A DNA stretch of 64,000 nucleotides, taken from assembly GCF_019420015.1 (NCBI RefSeq), contig NZ_JAHZIA010000027.1, positions 8,944-72,943 on the forward strand. The letters are read 5' to 3'. This document shows positions 52,998-61,573 of the stretch, piece after piece (within the stretch, counting starts at the first letter, position 1; each line of letters begins with the position of its first letter). The DNA comes from Anaerofustis sp. (lineage in GTDB: Bacteria > Bacillota > Clostridia > Eubacteriales > Anaerofustaceae). The position numbers and the translations under genes were made by a program. The notes below the pieces were generated by a model. That model was not told the origin of the DNA, did no database searches, and was given only the letters and a program-made list of their open reading frames with translations.

Positions 52998-54311
52998 TTA
53001 TAAAACTTCAATATTATCTCTGTTTTTAATTTCTTTCATGGCATTCTTTGTATCAAAGATTGCCTTTGCGCTTTTGCTTACCATTTTGTAATCTACATTA
53101 CTATGAGATGCTGTAATAACAATCAAATCGTATGAAGCAATTACTTTTTCGTCTATTTTATCAATACCCTTTTTAACTTTCCCCTCGTTTTTATATTCAC
53201 TTATATACGGATCATAAAATTCGGTATTTGCTCCGTTTTGTTCAAGTATTTCTATTACCTCTATTGCAGGAGACTCTCTGTAATCGTCAATATCTTGTTT
53301 GTAAGCAACACCTAAAACCAATACATTTGATTTACTTAGAGCCTTTCCGTGTTTATTAAGAATTTTCATTGCTCTTTCTACACAGTATTCAGGCATTTTA
53401 TCGTTAATCATCATTGAGCTTTCAATCATAGATGTATGAAATCCGTATTCTCTTGCCTTCCATGATAAATAATATGGGTCAAGTGGAATACAATGTCCAC
53501 CAAGACCAGGCCCTGGATAGAAAGCTTGAAAACCATATGGTTTTGTCTTCGCCGCATCGACAACTTCCCATAAGCTTATTCCCATTTCATGGCATAACAT
53601 CGCCAGTTCGTTAACCAAACCAATATTTATATTTCTGTATGTATTTTCAAGAATTTTTTCCATTTCCGCAACAGCAGGAGACGATACGGTATGAATATCT
53701 CCTTCCAAAACAGAACTGTACATCCTTGATATAACTTCGGTGGCATCTTTTCCTATTGCCCCTACAACCTTTGGAGTATTCTTTGTTTTGTATATTAAAT
53801 TTCCCGGATCTACTCTTTCAGGGGAAAATCCCAGATAAAAATCTTCCCCGCATTTAAGTCCTGCGCCTTCTTCCAAGATTGGTTTAATTAATTCTTCCGT
53901 TGTTCCCGGATATGTTGTAGATTCCAATACAACCATAGTTCCTTTTGTAAGATATTTGGCAATTTCTATACTTGAATTTTTAACATATGAAATATCTGGT
54001 TGTTGATGTTTATCAAGAGGTGTAGGGACACAAATTGCTATAAAATCCACGTCTTTTACAAAACTGAAATCAGTTGTCGCAGACAACATTTTAGAATCAA
54101 CAAGTTCTTTCAAATCACTGTCTACAACATCCCCAATGTAATTTTGAGCTTTGTTTACCATTTCAACTTTACTTTGTTGAACATCAAATCCTATTGTTTT
54201 ATATCCTGCTTTCGCTTTTTCAACAGCGAGAGGAAGCCCTACATAACCAAGTCCCACAACGCCTACGACTATTTCTCTTTTTTCGATTTTTTTTAAAAGT
54301 TCATTTTTCAT
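52998..54311 (-). CDS. wbpA: UDP-N-acetylglucosamine 6-dehydrogenase (WbpA-like)
   Basis: The 437-residue nucleotide-sugar dehydrogenase makes UDP-GlcNAcA by two NAD-linked oxidations at C6. It has the N-terminal VGVVGLGYVGLPLAV loop (about 17-31), the central YRNINIGLVNELA, and the catalytic Cys in GPGLGGHCIPLDPYYL. ATG 54311 follows AGGGTG by six bases; the GTG at 54320 lies inside that site. It begins the block wbpA-B-D-(GT4)-E. UDP-ManNAc dehydrogenase (WecC) is the alternative, but the other Wbp genes favour UDP-GlcNAc. Confidence 0.9.
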   Translation of the reverse strand: MKNELLKKIEKREIVVGVVGLGYVGLPLAVEKAKAGYKTIGFDVQQSKVEMVNKAQNYIGDVVDSDLKELVDSKMLSATTDFSFVKDVDFIAICVPTPLDKHQQPDISYVKNSSIEIAKYLTKGTMVVLESTTYPGTTEELIKPILEEGAGLKCGEDFYLGFSPERVDPGNLIYKTKNTPKVVGAIGKDATEVISRMYSSVLEGDIHTVSSPAVAEMEKILENTYRNINIGLVNELAMLCHEMGISLWEVVDAAKTKPYGFQAFYPGPGLGGHCIPLDPYYLSWKAREYGFHTSMIESSMMINDKMPEYCVERAMKILNKHGKALSKSNVLVLGVAYKQDIDDYRESPAIEVIEILEQNGANTEFYDPYISEYKNEGKVKKGIDKIDEKVIASYDLIVITASHSNVDYKMVSKSAKAIFDTKNAMKEIKNRDNIEVL

Positions 54312-54326
54312 ATTATTCACCCTGCT

Positions 54327-55583
54327 TTATTTCTTTATGGAATTTATAACATCTATTAATTTATCGGTTAATTTATCAAAGCTGAATTCTTCACTTGCCC
54401 TTTTTGCATTAGCACACAAGTCTTGATAATTCTCCTTATCTTCGATTATTTTTAGTTTAATATCTTCTACATAATCTTTTAAATCATCATACTTTTTACA
54501 TATACCTACTTTATTATCTTCTATTAAATTATAACTTCCCAAGTTATAATTTGCGCTTATAGGTTTACCGCTTGCCATATATTCAAAAAGTTTATTCCAG
54601 CTTACCCCGTAAGCACCTATATTTCCGGATATACCGCTGATTAAATTCAAATCACTTTTTGATAATATATAAGGTATATATTTTTTCTCTACTCTTCCTT
54701 TAAAAACGACATTATCAAGAGACATTTTACCGGCTAATATTTCAAGAGGTTCCTTTCTCGGTCCGTCTCCGTATATTATGAACTTCGCATTTTTATATCC
54801 TTTTGAATTCATAATATCCGCCATATAAATAACTTCATCAACATTGTTCACGTCTCTGATTGATCCTGCATATACAATTTTGAATAAATCATCGTTTTCC
54901 AAATCATCATCATTAAACTGATAATTTTTCTTATTGTATGCAAATTCTTCAAGATCCACTCCGTTATTAATATAAAAAACTTTATCCAAAGGTATATCTT
55001 TAATCCACTTTCTGTCTTCTATATATTTTGCTCCACCGGGTATAGTAAAAATTATGGCATCTGATTTTTTATAAATCCATTTTTCACCCTTGTAAAGAAT
55101 TTTTGCAATAAAACTGTTCCTTTTTATTATACCATATTCTACCAAACTCTCAGGCCACAAATCTCTTACTTCGCTTATACACGGTATATTAAACTTATTT
55201 TTTAATTTTATACCGGCAACAAGTGCCAAAGGATGTACTGAAGAAGCATAAATAACATCAGGTTTATCTTCGTTACTTATATATTCTCCTACGACTTTTT
55301 TGACATTCTTGTAATAAGAAATCATATTTTTAATTCTGCTTTTACCATTGCCGCTATACTTTGTCGTATCGACAAAAACATAAGGAACATCATCCTTACC
55401 TTTTTTCTCGATATATTTCATACCGTTAAGTTCAATGACCTCATCACTGTTATGCAAAGTACTTGCACAAAAAATTTTTACTTCGTGTCCTTTTTTCATT
55501 AAATATTTTGCAAAACTTTGATGTCTGCCAAGCCCATCGAAATACATATTAGTGGCATAATGATTCAAAATCCATATCTTCAT
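54327..55583 (-). CDS. GT4-family glycosyltransferase, WbuB-like
   Basis: The 418-residue GT-B enzyme has the WbuB/FnlB-type N-terminus MKIWILNHYATNMYFDGLGR, the acceptor-side ISEVRDLWPESLVEYG (about 138-153) and the donor-site KLFEYMASGKPISANYN with the GT4 Glu. WbuB adds L-FucNAc or a related sugar to Und-PP-GlcNAc; here the first sugar is likely diNAcBac, so this may be the second transferase of the repeat unit. It sits between pglD and wbpA with small gaps. Confidence 0.88.
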   Translation of the reverse strand: MKIWILNHYATNMYFDGLGRHQSFAKYLMKKGHEVKIFCASTLHNSDEVIELNGMKYIEKKGKDDVPYVFVDTTKYSGNGKSRIKNMISYYKNVKKVVGEYISNEDKPDVIYASSVHPLALVAGIKLKNKFNIPCISEVRDLWPESLVEYGIIKRNSFIAKILYKGEKWIYKKSDAIIFTIPGGAKYIEDRKWIKDIPLDKVFYINNGVDLEEFAYNKKNYQFNDDDLENDDLFKIVYAGSIRDVNNVDEVIYMADIMNSKGYKNAKFIIYGDGPRKEPLEILAGKMSLDNVVFKGRVEKKYIPYILSKSDLNLISGISGNIGAYGVSWNKLFEYMASGKPISANYNLGSYNLIEDNKVGICKKYDDLKDYVEDIKLKIIEDKENYQDLCANAKRASEEFSFDKLTDKLIDVINSIKK

Positions 55584-55598
55584 ATATTACTCCATATG

Positions 55599-56213
55599 TT
55601 ATCTTATTTTACGAACAGGACTTCCCACATAAGTCCCCTCTTCGGTTATTTCTTTTATAACCACACTTCCCGCACCGATAACAACGTCACAATTAATATT
55701 TATATTATTCTTTATGCTGCTTCCAACACCTATCCAACTTCTTTCTCCGACTTTAACCGCTCCACCCATATGAACTCCGGGAGAAATATGCACATAATCG
55801 GATATCACACTGTCATGGTCTACAGAAGAAGAAGTATTTATGATAACGTGATTACCTATATGAGTCGCGCTGTTAATAACTGCTCCACCCATAATAACAC
55901 TTCCATTTCCGATATGAACATCTTCACCTATCACTGCACTCGGATGAATAAAAGAAGCATAATTCAGGTTATATTTTTTTGATATTTTTTCTCTTACGGA
56001 ATTGTTTCCTATAGCTATAATAAACTTTGTATCCATATCATATTTCAAACAATCCTCTACTTTGCCCCTTACACATACACCTAAAATTTTACTCCCGACT
56101 TTCAAGTTATCATCCAAAATATCTATATGGTTAGGCTCAACTCCGTTTTTCTTTATAATATCTACAATGACTTTAGCATGTCCGCCGCCACCGATTACAA
56201 CAATTTTACTCAT
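55599..56213 (-). CDS. pglD: PglD-like UDP-bacillosamine acetyltransferase
   Basis: The 204-residue sialic-acid O-acetyltransferase NeuD-family protein has an N-terminal Rossmann part (IVVIGGGGHAKVIVDII, about 4-20) that binds the UDP-sugar, then left-handed beta-helix repeats (about 85-185) and the catalytic His in SSSVDHDSVIS. PglD acetylates the 4-amino group to give UDP-diNAcBac. Adjacent PglC, PglE and (upstream) PglF homologues support the assignment. It overlaps the pglC stop by one base. Confidence 0.9.
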   Translation of the reverse strand: MSKIVVIGGGGHAKVIVDIIKKNGVEPNHIDILDDNLKVGSKILGVCVRGKVEDCLKYDMDTKFIIAIGNNSVREKISKKYNLNYASFIHPSAVIGEDVHIGNGSVIMGGAVINSATHIGNHVIINTSSSVDHDSVISDYVHISPGVHMGGAVKVGERSWIGVGSSIKNNININCDVVIGAGSVVIKEITEEGTYVGSPVRKIR

Positions 56214-56854
56214 TAAGCTACCTCTTCGGCTTCTTTAGAGCCGGTAAATTCTTCCATAGTTACAGATGTATCACTGCTTATTCCTTCTTTTACAAAAACT
56301 TTCTTAATTGTTTTAAAAAATATAATTACATCCATAAGAAAAGAAGAGTTATTCACATAAAAAATATCCAACTCAAATTTTTCTTCCCAGCTTATTGCAT
56401 TTCTTCCGTTTATCTGCGCATATCCTGTAAGTCCGGGTCTTACATCATGCCTATGTGCTTGTCTCTCATTATACAAAGGCAAATATTTTACCAAAAGAGG
56501 TCTTGGTCCGACTATACTCATATCTCCTTTGAAAATATTAAATATTTCCGGAAGCTCATCTAAACTTGCAGCTCTTAAAAATTTACCAAAGGACGTAAGT
56601 CTCACTTCATCAGAAAGTAATTGTCCGTCTTTATCGGTTTCGTCAGTCATGGTTCTGAATTTATACATAGTAAATATTTTACCATTAAGCCCCGGTCTTT
56701 CCTGCTTAAATAAAATAGGAGAACCTAGCTTCGTTCTTACCATAACAGCAACAATCAACAAAACTGGACTCAAAACAATCAGTCCGATTAAAGATAAAAG
56801 AAAATCTATAAATCTTTTTATGTATTTATCGTAAAAAGTTCTTTTCCTAATCAT
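56213..56854 (-). CDS. pglC: PglC-like phosphoglycosyl transferase
   Basis: The 213-residue monotopic phosphoglycosyl transferase should transfer diNAcBac 1-phosphate from UDP to undecaprenyl phosphate, the first membrane step. An N-terminal re-entrant helix (about 14-36, IDFLLSLIGLIVLSPVLL) precedes the catalytic FKQERPGLNGKIFTMYKFRT and ASLDELPEIFNIFKGDMS, with SIVGPRP and RPGLTGYAQINGRN. The size is that of PglC, without the large membrane part of WbaP. It sits two bases after pglE and overlaps pglD by one base. Confidence 0.93.
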   Translation of the reverse strand: MIRKRTFYDKYIKRFIDFLLSLIGLIVLSPVLLIVAVMVRTKLGSPILFKQERPGLNGKIFTMYKFRTMTDETDKDGQLLSDEVRLTSFGKFLRAASLDELPEIFNIFKGDMSIVGPRPLLVKYLPLYNERQAHRHDVRPGLTGYAQINGRNAISWEEKFELDIFYVNNSSFLMDVIIFFKTIKKVFVKEGISSDTSVTMEEFTGSKEAEEVA

Positions 56855-56856
56855 AA

Positions 56857-58008
56857 TTAATTAAAAAGAGTTTTTATTATATCACTCACCCTTTGCATGT
56901 CTTCCTTTGTCATTTTTGTATCCGACGGAAGACATACTCCGTTATTAAAGATATACTCTCCCACTCCTCCGTTATCAATATAATCGTATTTTTCAAAGAA
57001 TGGTTGCTTATGCATTGGATTCCAAATATGTCTGGCCTCAATATTGTTTTCTTCCAATTTTAAAATTATATCTATAGGTTTAACTGTTGATTTTTCATCA
57101 ATAAGCATAGAAGAAAGCCAACAGTTGCATCTTGTATTGTCCTCATCTATAGGCATCATTTGAATCTCTTCAATATCTTTAAAAGCATCTTTGTAATGGA
57201 AGTATATTTCTCTTTTCTTGTTTACTCTTTCTTCCAAAACTTTAAGTTGACCTCTACCGATTCCGGCAACGATATTACTCATTCTGTAATTGTAACCTAC
57301 TTCTTTATGGTAATAATACCTCTTATTTTCTCTTGCCTGAGTTGATAAAAATCTCGCTCTTTCAGCTTTTTTGCTACTGTCAGAAGTGTTTACTAGAAGC
57401 ATACCACCTCCTGAAGATGTTATGATTTTATTCCCGTTAAAAGAAAGTATACCATAATCACCGAAAGTACCTGTCATTTGTCCTTTGTAAGTACTTCCCA
57501 AGCTTTCTGCAGCATCTTCTATCAAAGGAACATCATATTCATGGCATATAGATACTATTTCATCCAAACTTGCACAAATACCGTAAAGATGAACAACAAT
57601 TACCGCTTTGGGCTTTAATCCCTGTTTTTTATATTTCTCAAAAGCTTTTCTTAGAGCTATTGGGCTCATATTCCAAGTATCCATTTCGCTGTCTATAAAA
57701 ACAGGCGTTGCATTTTCATATATTATAGGATTCGCACTGGCAGAAAAGGTAAGGCTCTGACAAAATACTATATCGTCTTTTCCTACTTCCAAAAGTTTCA
57801 AAGCAAGGTGTATTGCAGAAGTACCGCTTACAAGTGCCGCTGAGTCTTTTGCGCCTGTAACAGAACATATTTCTTTTTCAAAATTATTTACATTTGCTCC
57901 GAGTGGCGCAATCCAGTTAGTATCAAATGCTTCTTTTATATATTCTTGTTCATATCCCTCATCACTCATATGAGGAGATGCCAAAAAAATTCTTTCATTA
58001 TTTTCCAT
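56857..58008 (-). CDS. pglE: PglE-like UDP-4-keto-sugar aminotransferase
   Basis: The 383-residue DegT-family PLP enzyme adds the 4-amino group to UDP-2-acetamido-2,6-dideoxy-4-keto-glucose. The PLP-lysine segment is LSFNGNKIITSSGGG (about 178-192); VSGTSAIHLALKLL and PLIEDAAESLGSTY are family marks. The N-terminus RIFLASPHMSDEGYEQEYI, with its SPHMS, is characteristic of PglE/LegC-type enzymes. With PglF upstream and PglC and PglD downstream this completes the bacillosamine pathway. AAATGG-type weak ribosome site. Confidence 0.9.
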   Translation of the reverse strand: MENNERIFLASPHMSDEGYEQEYIKEAFDTNWIAPLGANVNNFEKEICSVTGAKDSAALVSGTSAIHLALKLLEVGKDDIVFCQSLTFSASANPIIYENATPVFIDSEMDTWNMSPIALRKAFEKYKKQGLKPKAVIVVHLYGICASLDEIVSICHEYDVPLIEDAAESLGSTYKGQMTGTFGDYGILSFNGNKIITSSGGGMLLVNTSDSSKKAERARFLSTQARENKRYYYHKEVGYNYRMSNIVAGIGRGQLKVLEERVNKKREIYFHYKDAFKDIEEIQMMPIDEDNTRCNCWLSSMLIDEKSTVKPIDIILKLEENNIEARHIWNPMHKQPFFEKYDYIDNGGVGEYIFNNGVCLPSDTKMTKEDMQRVSDIIKTLFN

Positions 58009-58074
58009 TTTTAACTCCCATACAAATATATTATATATTTTTATTCTATAATTTCCATACTTAAAATTTTCCTT

Positions 58075-59373
58075 TTAAAATCTTTTTTGATTTTTATCCA
58101 ACTTAGATTGCTCATATTCCATTACAGATATAAAAAGCAATATCAAAAAGAACATAAAAGGAATAATATTTAAAATAGTATTTTCAAAATTAGATACCAC
58201 AATCATATAAACAATCGGTAAAAAATACCTCATACATACCTTATTATCAATATTTTTTATTTTGTCGATAATAAAATATAAAAACAACATAAGACAAATT
58301 ATTCCATTACCCGAAATAAAATCCAAAAAGCCATTATGAGCATTCAAACTCCTGTATTTACTTGCATAATTTGCATCTGCCCCAAGTCTGACATCAACAA
58401 CTTGAGGAAAATGCTCCATAAGATAGTTGTATCTTTCTTCTCCCGTATATTCATAACTGCCAAATCCCAAAAGAAAATCATCTTCAAGAGACAAAATTGT
58501 ATATTTATCCAACATATATCTGGTAGAACTGTACGTATTCCAAGTTTTTTCAAAAGGAGTAAAGACAATGGTTTCCTTATTCAATAAACTTGTGGAGAAC
58601 ATAGCGAAAAGATATAAAAAGGATACAGCAAGAGTTCCAATCATGATTTTTTTACAATTGATATTTTTTAAATATTTAATTAAAATCATAGATACAAACA
58701 CAGCAATAATTCCTACCGTAGCACTTCTGCATCCAGTCAAATACAAGTAAAACATCATAATTGCAAAAATAATATAATGTTTTATATTCTTATTTTTTAT
58801 AAATGACAATCCAAAGGCACCTACAAACATAACCAGCACCCCTGTATCATTGGTGTTAACATTAAAAACAAAATCCTGTATTTTAAAAGTAAGAGATTTC
58901 AAAAGTGCATCAAAAAAATTATTTCCCAGAATGATATAATAAAATGCTCTTACAACAAAAAATATCGTAACCAAAGAAATAACCGTCATACAAGGATACA
59001 AAAACTTTTTCGGATTATTGCCATTCAAAGTAATACCTCTGAAAAATATAACGAGTAAGAAAAACTCAACCGTAATGCTTCTAAGTATCACAGGATCAAA
59101 ATCTTTTATACAAAAAGTCAATATCCTCAAAAAGAAATACAGTATTATAACTATGTTATTATTGATAACTTTGATTAAAGAGAACTCTTTTATTGAGCAA
59201 ACATAATTTATCAAAAACAAAAACACACAAGAAAAAAAGCACAATAAATTAATGCTTATTAGAAAAATATTGTCTATTCCCGACAATATAGTATTTCTCA
59301 AAACAAACACTATCATTGTAACAATAAGCATAATATTAAAAACCGTGTTACTTTTCTTACTTATACTTTCCAA
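58075..59373 (-). CDS. Wzy/WaaL-like O-antigen polymerase or ligase, copy 2
   Basis: The 432-residue membrane protein has about 12 helices with a large external loop (about 275-355) that holds STRYMLDKYTILSL, LLGFGSYEY and RSLNAHNGFLDFISGNG, the loop pattern of the O-antigen ligase/polymerase family. The other such protein in this operon is at 46528. One is probably the polymerase; the other may ligate the glycan to an acceptor or be a second polymerase. A GAGAAAG site precedes its ATG, after a strong terminator and a possible -10 box. Confidence 0.82.
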   Translation of the reverse strand: MESISKKSNTVFNIMLIVTMIVFVLRNTILSGIDNIFLISINLLCFFSCVFLFLINYVCSIKEFSLIKVINNNIVIILYFFLRILTFCIKDFDPVILRSITVEFFLLVIFFRGITLNGNNPKKFLYPCMTVISLVTIFFVVRAFYYIILGNNFFDALLKSLTFKIQDFVFNVNTNDTGVLVMFVGAFGLSFIKNKNIKHYIIFAIMMFYLYLTGCRSATVGIIAVFVSMILIKYLKNINCKKIMIGTLAVSFLYLFAMFSTSLLNKETIVFTPFEKTWNTYSSTRYMLDKYTILSLEDDFLLGFGSYEYTGEERYNYLMEHFPQVVDVRLGADANYASKYRSLNAHNGFLDFISGNGIICLMLFLYFIIDKIKNIDNKVCMRYFLPIVYMIVVSNFENTILNIIPFMFFLILLFISVMEYEQSKLDKNQKRF

Positions 59374-59399
59374 TATCTTTCTCCCTGTATCAGATATAT

Positions 59400-59405
59400 A
59401 TTATA
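59400..59405 (-). promoter_or_regulatory. Possible -10 box restarting the glycan operon
   Basis: On the minus strand a perfect TATAAT lies about 30 bases ahead of the start at 59373, downstream of the pglF terminator. No good -35 hexamer lies at the right distance. Confidence 0.35.
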
Positions 59406-59450
59406 CACCCAATCAATATAATTCGATAAAATTTTAATAATTCATTAATG

Positions 59451-59495
59451 AAAAAATAATAACTTAAAATGAAGACAACTTCATTTTAAGTTATT
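59451..59495 (-). terminator. Strong terminator after pglF inside the glycan locus
   Basis: A perfect 17-bp stem (59458-59474 with 59479-59495) with an ACAA loop and a T-run on the minus strand. It would stop transcription between pglF and the other 13 genes, unless read-through or antitermination occurs. Confidence 0.85.
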
Positions 59496-59498
59496 AAA

Positions 59499-61325
59499 TC
59501 AATCATTTTTTACTTCCTTGTATGTAGGACAAAGTTTTACGATTTCTTTTCTTATCTCATTTCCATTTTCATATGCTATGGATATAAGATTTTCCAAATC
59601 ACTTAAAAATTCATTTATATTTATTTCCATCGGCTTGGCAATATATATCATATGATTTTTTGTTCCGGTAAGTCCTTCTTCTTCCATTAAGATTTCTTCA
59701 TACATCTTCTCGCCCGGACGCAATCCGACTACTTCGATTTTTATGTCTTCATCCGGAACATAACCTTTTAACTTTATTAAATTAACCGCCAAGTCATATA
59801 TTTTAACTGGTTTTCCCATATCAAGAACGAATATCTCTCCGCCCTTGGCAAGAAGCCCTGCCTGTATAACAAGAGAAACAGCTTCTCTTACAGTCATAAA
59901 GAATCTTGTCACATCTTTATGAGTAACGGTAACAGGTCCGCCTTCTTCGATTTGTTTTAAAAACAGCGGAATTACAGAACCATTGCTTCCCAGAACATTA
60001 CCGAAACGCACTGCGACAAATTCAGTCTGTGATATGGTATTATAACTTTGTATTATCTTTTCACATATTCTCTTGGTCGCCCCCATAACATTTGTAGGAC
60101 GTACCGCTTTATCCGTTGAAATCAAAACAAATCTTTTAACTTCGTATTTATCAGAAAGCTTAACTAGGTTAAGAGTACCTTTACAGTTATTCTTCACTGC
60201 TTCATTTGGAGAATACTCCATTAAAGGCACATGTTTATGTGCCGCAGCATGATATACTATTTCCGGTTTATACTCGGCAAAAATACTTTCCATTCTGTCC
60301 ATATCTCTTATAGAAGCAATAAGAACCAAAACATCAACTTCGGGATGTTTTCGCTTAAGCTCCATTTGCAACTCATAAGCCGTATTTTCATATATATCGA
60401 CAACAATTAATTTTTTTGGGCAATTAGCAGCAATCTGTCTGCAAAGTTCAGAACCTATTGTCCCACCGCCTCCGGTTACCATAACGGTCTTAGCATTGAC
60501 AAAATTTCTAAGTTCTTTATTTTTTATATCAACAGCATCTCTTCCAAGTAAATCTTCATAGTTTACTTCTCTTACTTTTTGAGTAAGAGAACTGGTAAGG
60601 CTCTTTGCTATGGCAGGAAGTATTTTAAGCTTTACACTGGTTTGATTACATATTGTTATAATATCTCTTATAGTATCAACGGATGCAGACGGCATCGCTA
60701 TAATTATTTCATCGATATCATATTGATTTATATTAAAAAGTATATCTTTTCTTGTACCGACAATAGGAATATTATGAATATATTTACCTTTTTTGTCTTC
60801 GTTATCATCAATAACACAGACTACTTCATAATGTTTCATACCGTTCTTTATTTCTTTTATAAGCAAAGACCCTGCAGAACCGGCCCCTATAATCATTATG
60901 TTTCTTTTTATTGAACTTTTATTTTTTCTTATACGTATACCTTTGTAAATTCTGACAGAAAGACGAGAAAGTGCTATTAAGACAAATAAAAAAGTGAAAT
61001 CAAAAAAATAATAACTTCTTGGCATACCTATATCAAAGTATACATGATACAAAATATAAATTATCTCAATTACAACAGCTGATTTTAAAGCAGAGATAAC
61101 TTCATCCATAGAAGCATAAGTCCATACTCTGTTATACATTTTAAATAATGCCAAAACAGAAATTGCGATAATTATATCGAGAGGCAAAAATCTCAAAGCA
61201 GGATACAAAAATCTTGAAGGTATTATAAATAAATCAAACCTTAATAAAAGTGACATTATCATACTAAACGTCACTATAAGAATATCCACAATCAGTAATA
61301 TCCCAAGTCTTTTTTTCTTTGTCAA
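59499..61325 (-). CDS. pglF: PglF/CapD-like UDP-GlcNAc 4,6-dehydratase, membrane-anchored
   Basis: The 608-residue enzyme has four N-terminal helices (about 5-120), a CoA-binding-like Rossmann part (IMIIGAGSAGSLLIKEI, about 143) and a large SDR dehydratase domain with VMVTGGGGTIGSELCRQ (about 283) and the active site ISTDKAVRPTNVMGATKR. The T-D-K triad is that of PglF. It makes UDP-4-keto-6-deoxy-GlcNAc, the first step to UDP-diNAcBac. It is the first gene of the glycan locus but is cut off from the rest by a terminator. The inverting 4,6-dehydratase is an alternative from sequence alone. Confidence 0.93.
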   Translation of the reverse strand: MTKKKRLGILLIVDILIVTFSMIMSLLLRFDLFIIPSRFLYPALRFLPLDIIIAISVLALFKMYNRVWTYASMDEVISALKSAVVIEIIYILYHVYFDIGMPRSYYFFDFTFLFVLIALSRLSVRIYKGIRIRKNKSSIKRNIMIIGAGSAGSLLIKEIKNGMKHYEVVCVIDDNEDKKGKYIHNIPIVGTRKDILFNINQYDIDEIIIAMPSASVDTIRDIITICNQTSVKLKILPAIAKSLTSSLTQKVREVNYEDLLGRDAVDIKNKELRNFVNAKTVMVTGGGGTIGSELCRQIAANCPKKLIVVDIYENTAYELQMELKRKHPEVDVLVLIASIRDMDRMESIFAEYKPEIVYHAAAHKHVPLMEYSPNEAVKNNCKGTLNLVKLSDKYEVKRFVLISTDKAVRPTNVMGATKRICEKIIQSYNTISQTEFVAVRFGNVLGSNGSVIPLFLKQIEEGGPVTVTHKDVTRFFMTVREAVSLVIQAGLLAKGGEIFVLDMGKPVKIYDLAVNLIKLKGYVPDEDIKIEVVGLRPGEKMYEEILMEEEGLTGTKNHMIYIAKPMEININEFLSDLENLISIAYENGNEIRKEIVKLCPTYKEVKND

Positions 61326-61532
61326 CTTTTCTCTCCCATAAAACAGTTAAATTTCTTATTAACTTTACATTACAAACTTTGCAATAAAGTATACTACTAA
61401 CATTATAAATTGTCAAACTTTGTGAAAATATCGGTAAAAAATACATAAAAAATTAATAAAATAAAACAAAAGAAAAACAATATTGTTATATATCATGATA
61501 TAAATTATAATATTTAAAAAAAAATCTTACTA

Positions 61533-61541
61533 TGCTATAAT
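61533..61541 (+). promoter_or_regulatory. Extended -10 promoter for nadE
   Basis: TGCTATAAT is a perfect extended -10, 33 bases before the start codon. I see no good -35 element, as is usual for extended -10 promoters. Confidence 0.5.
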
Positions 61542-61573
61542 AAGATATTATTGAATAAGAAGGTACAAAAAAT

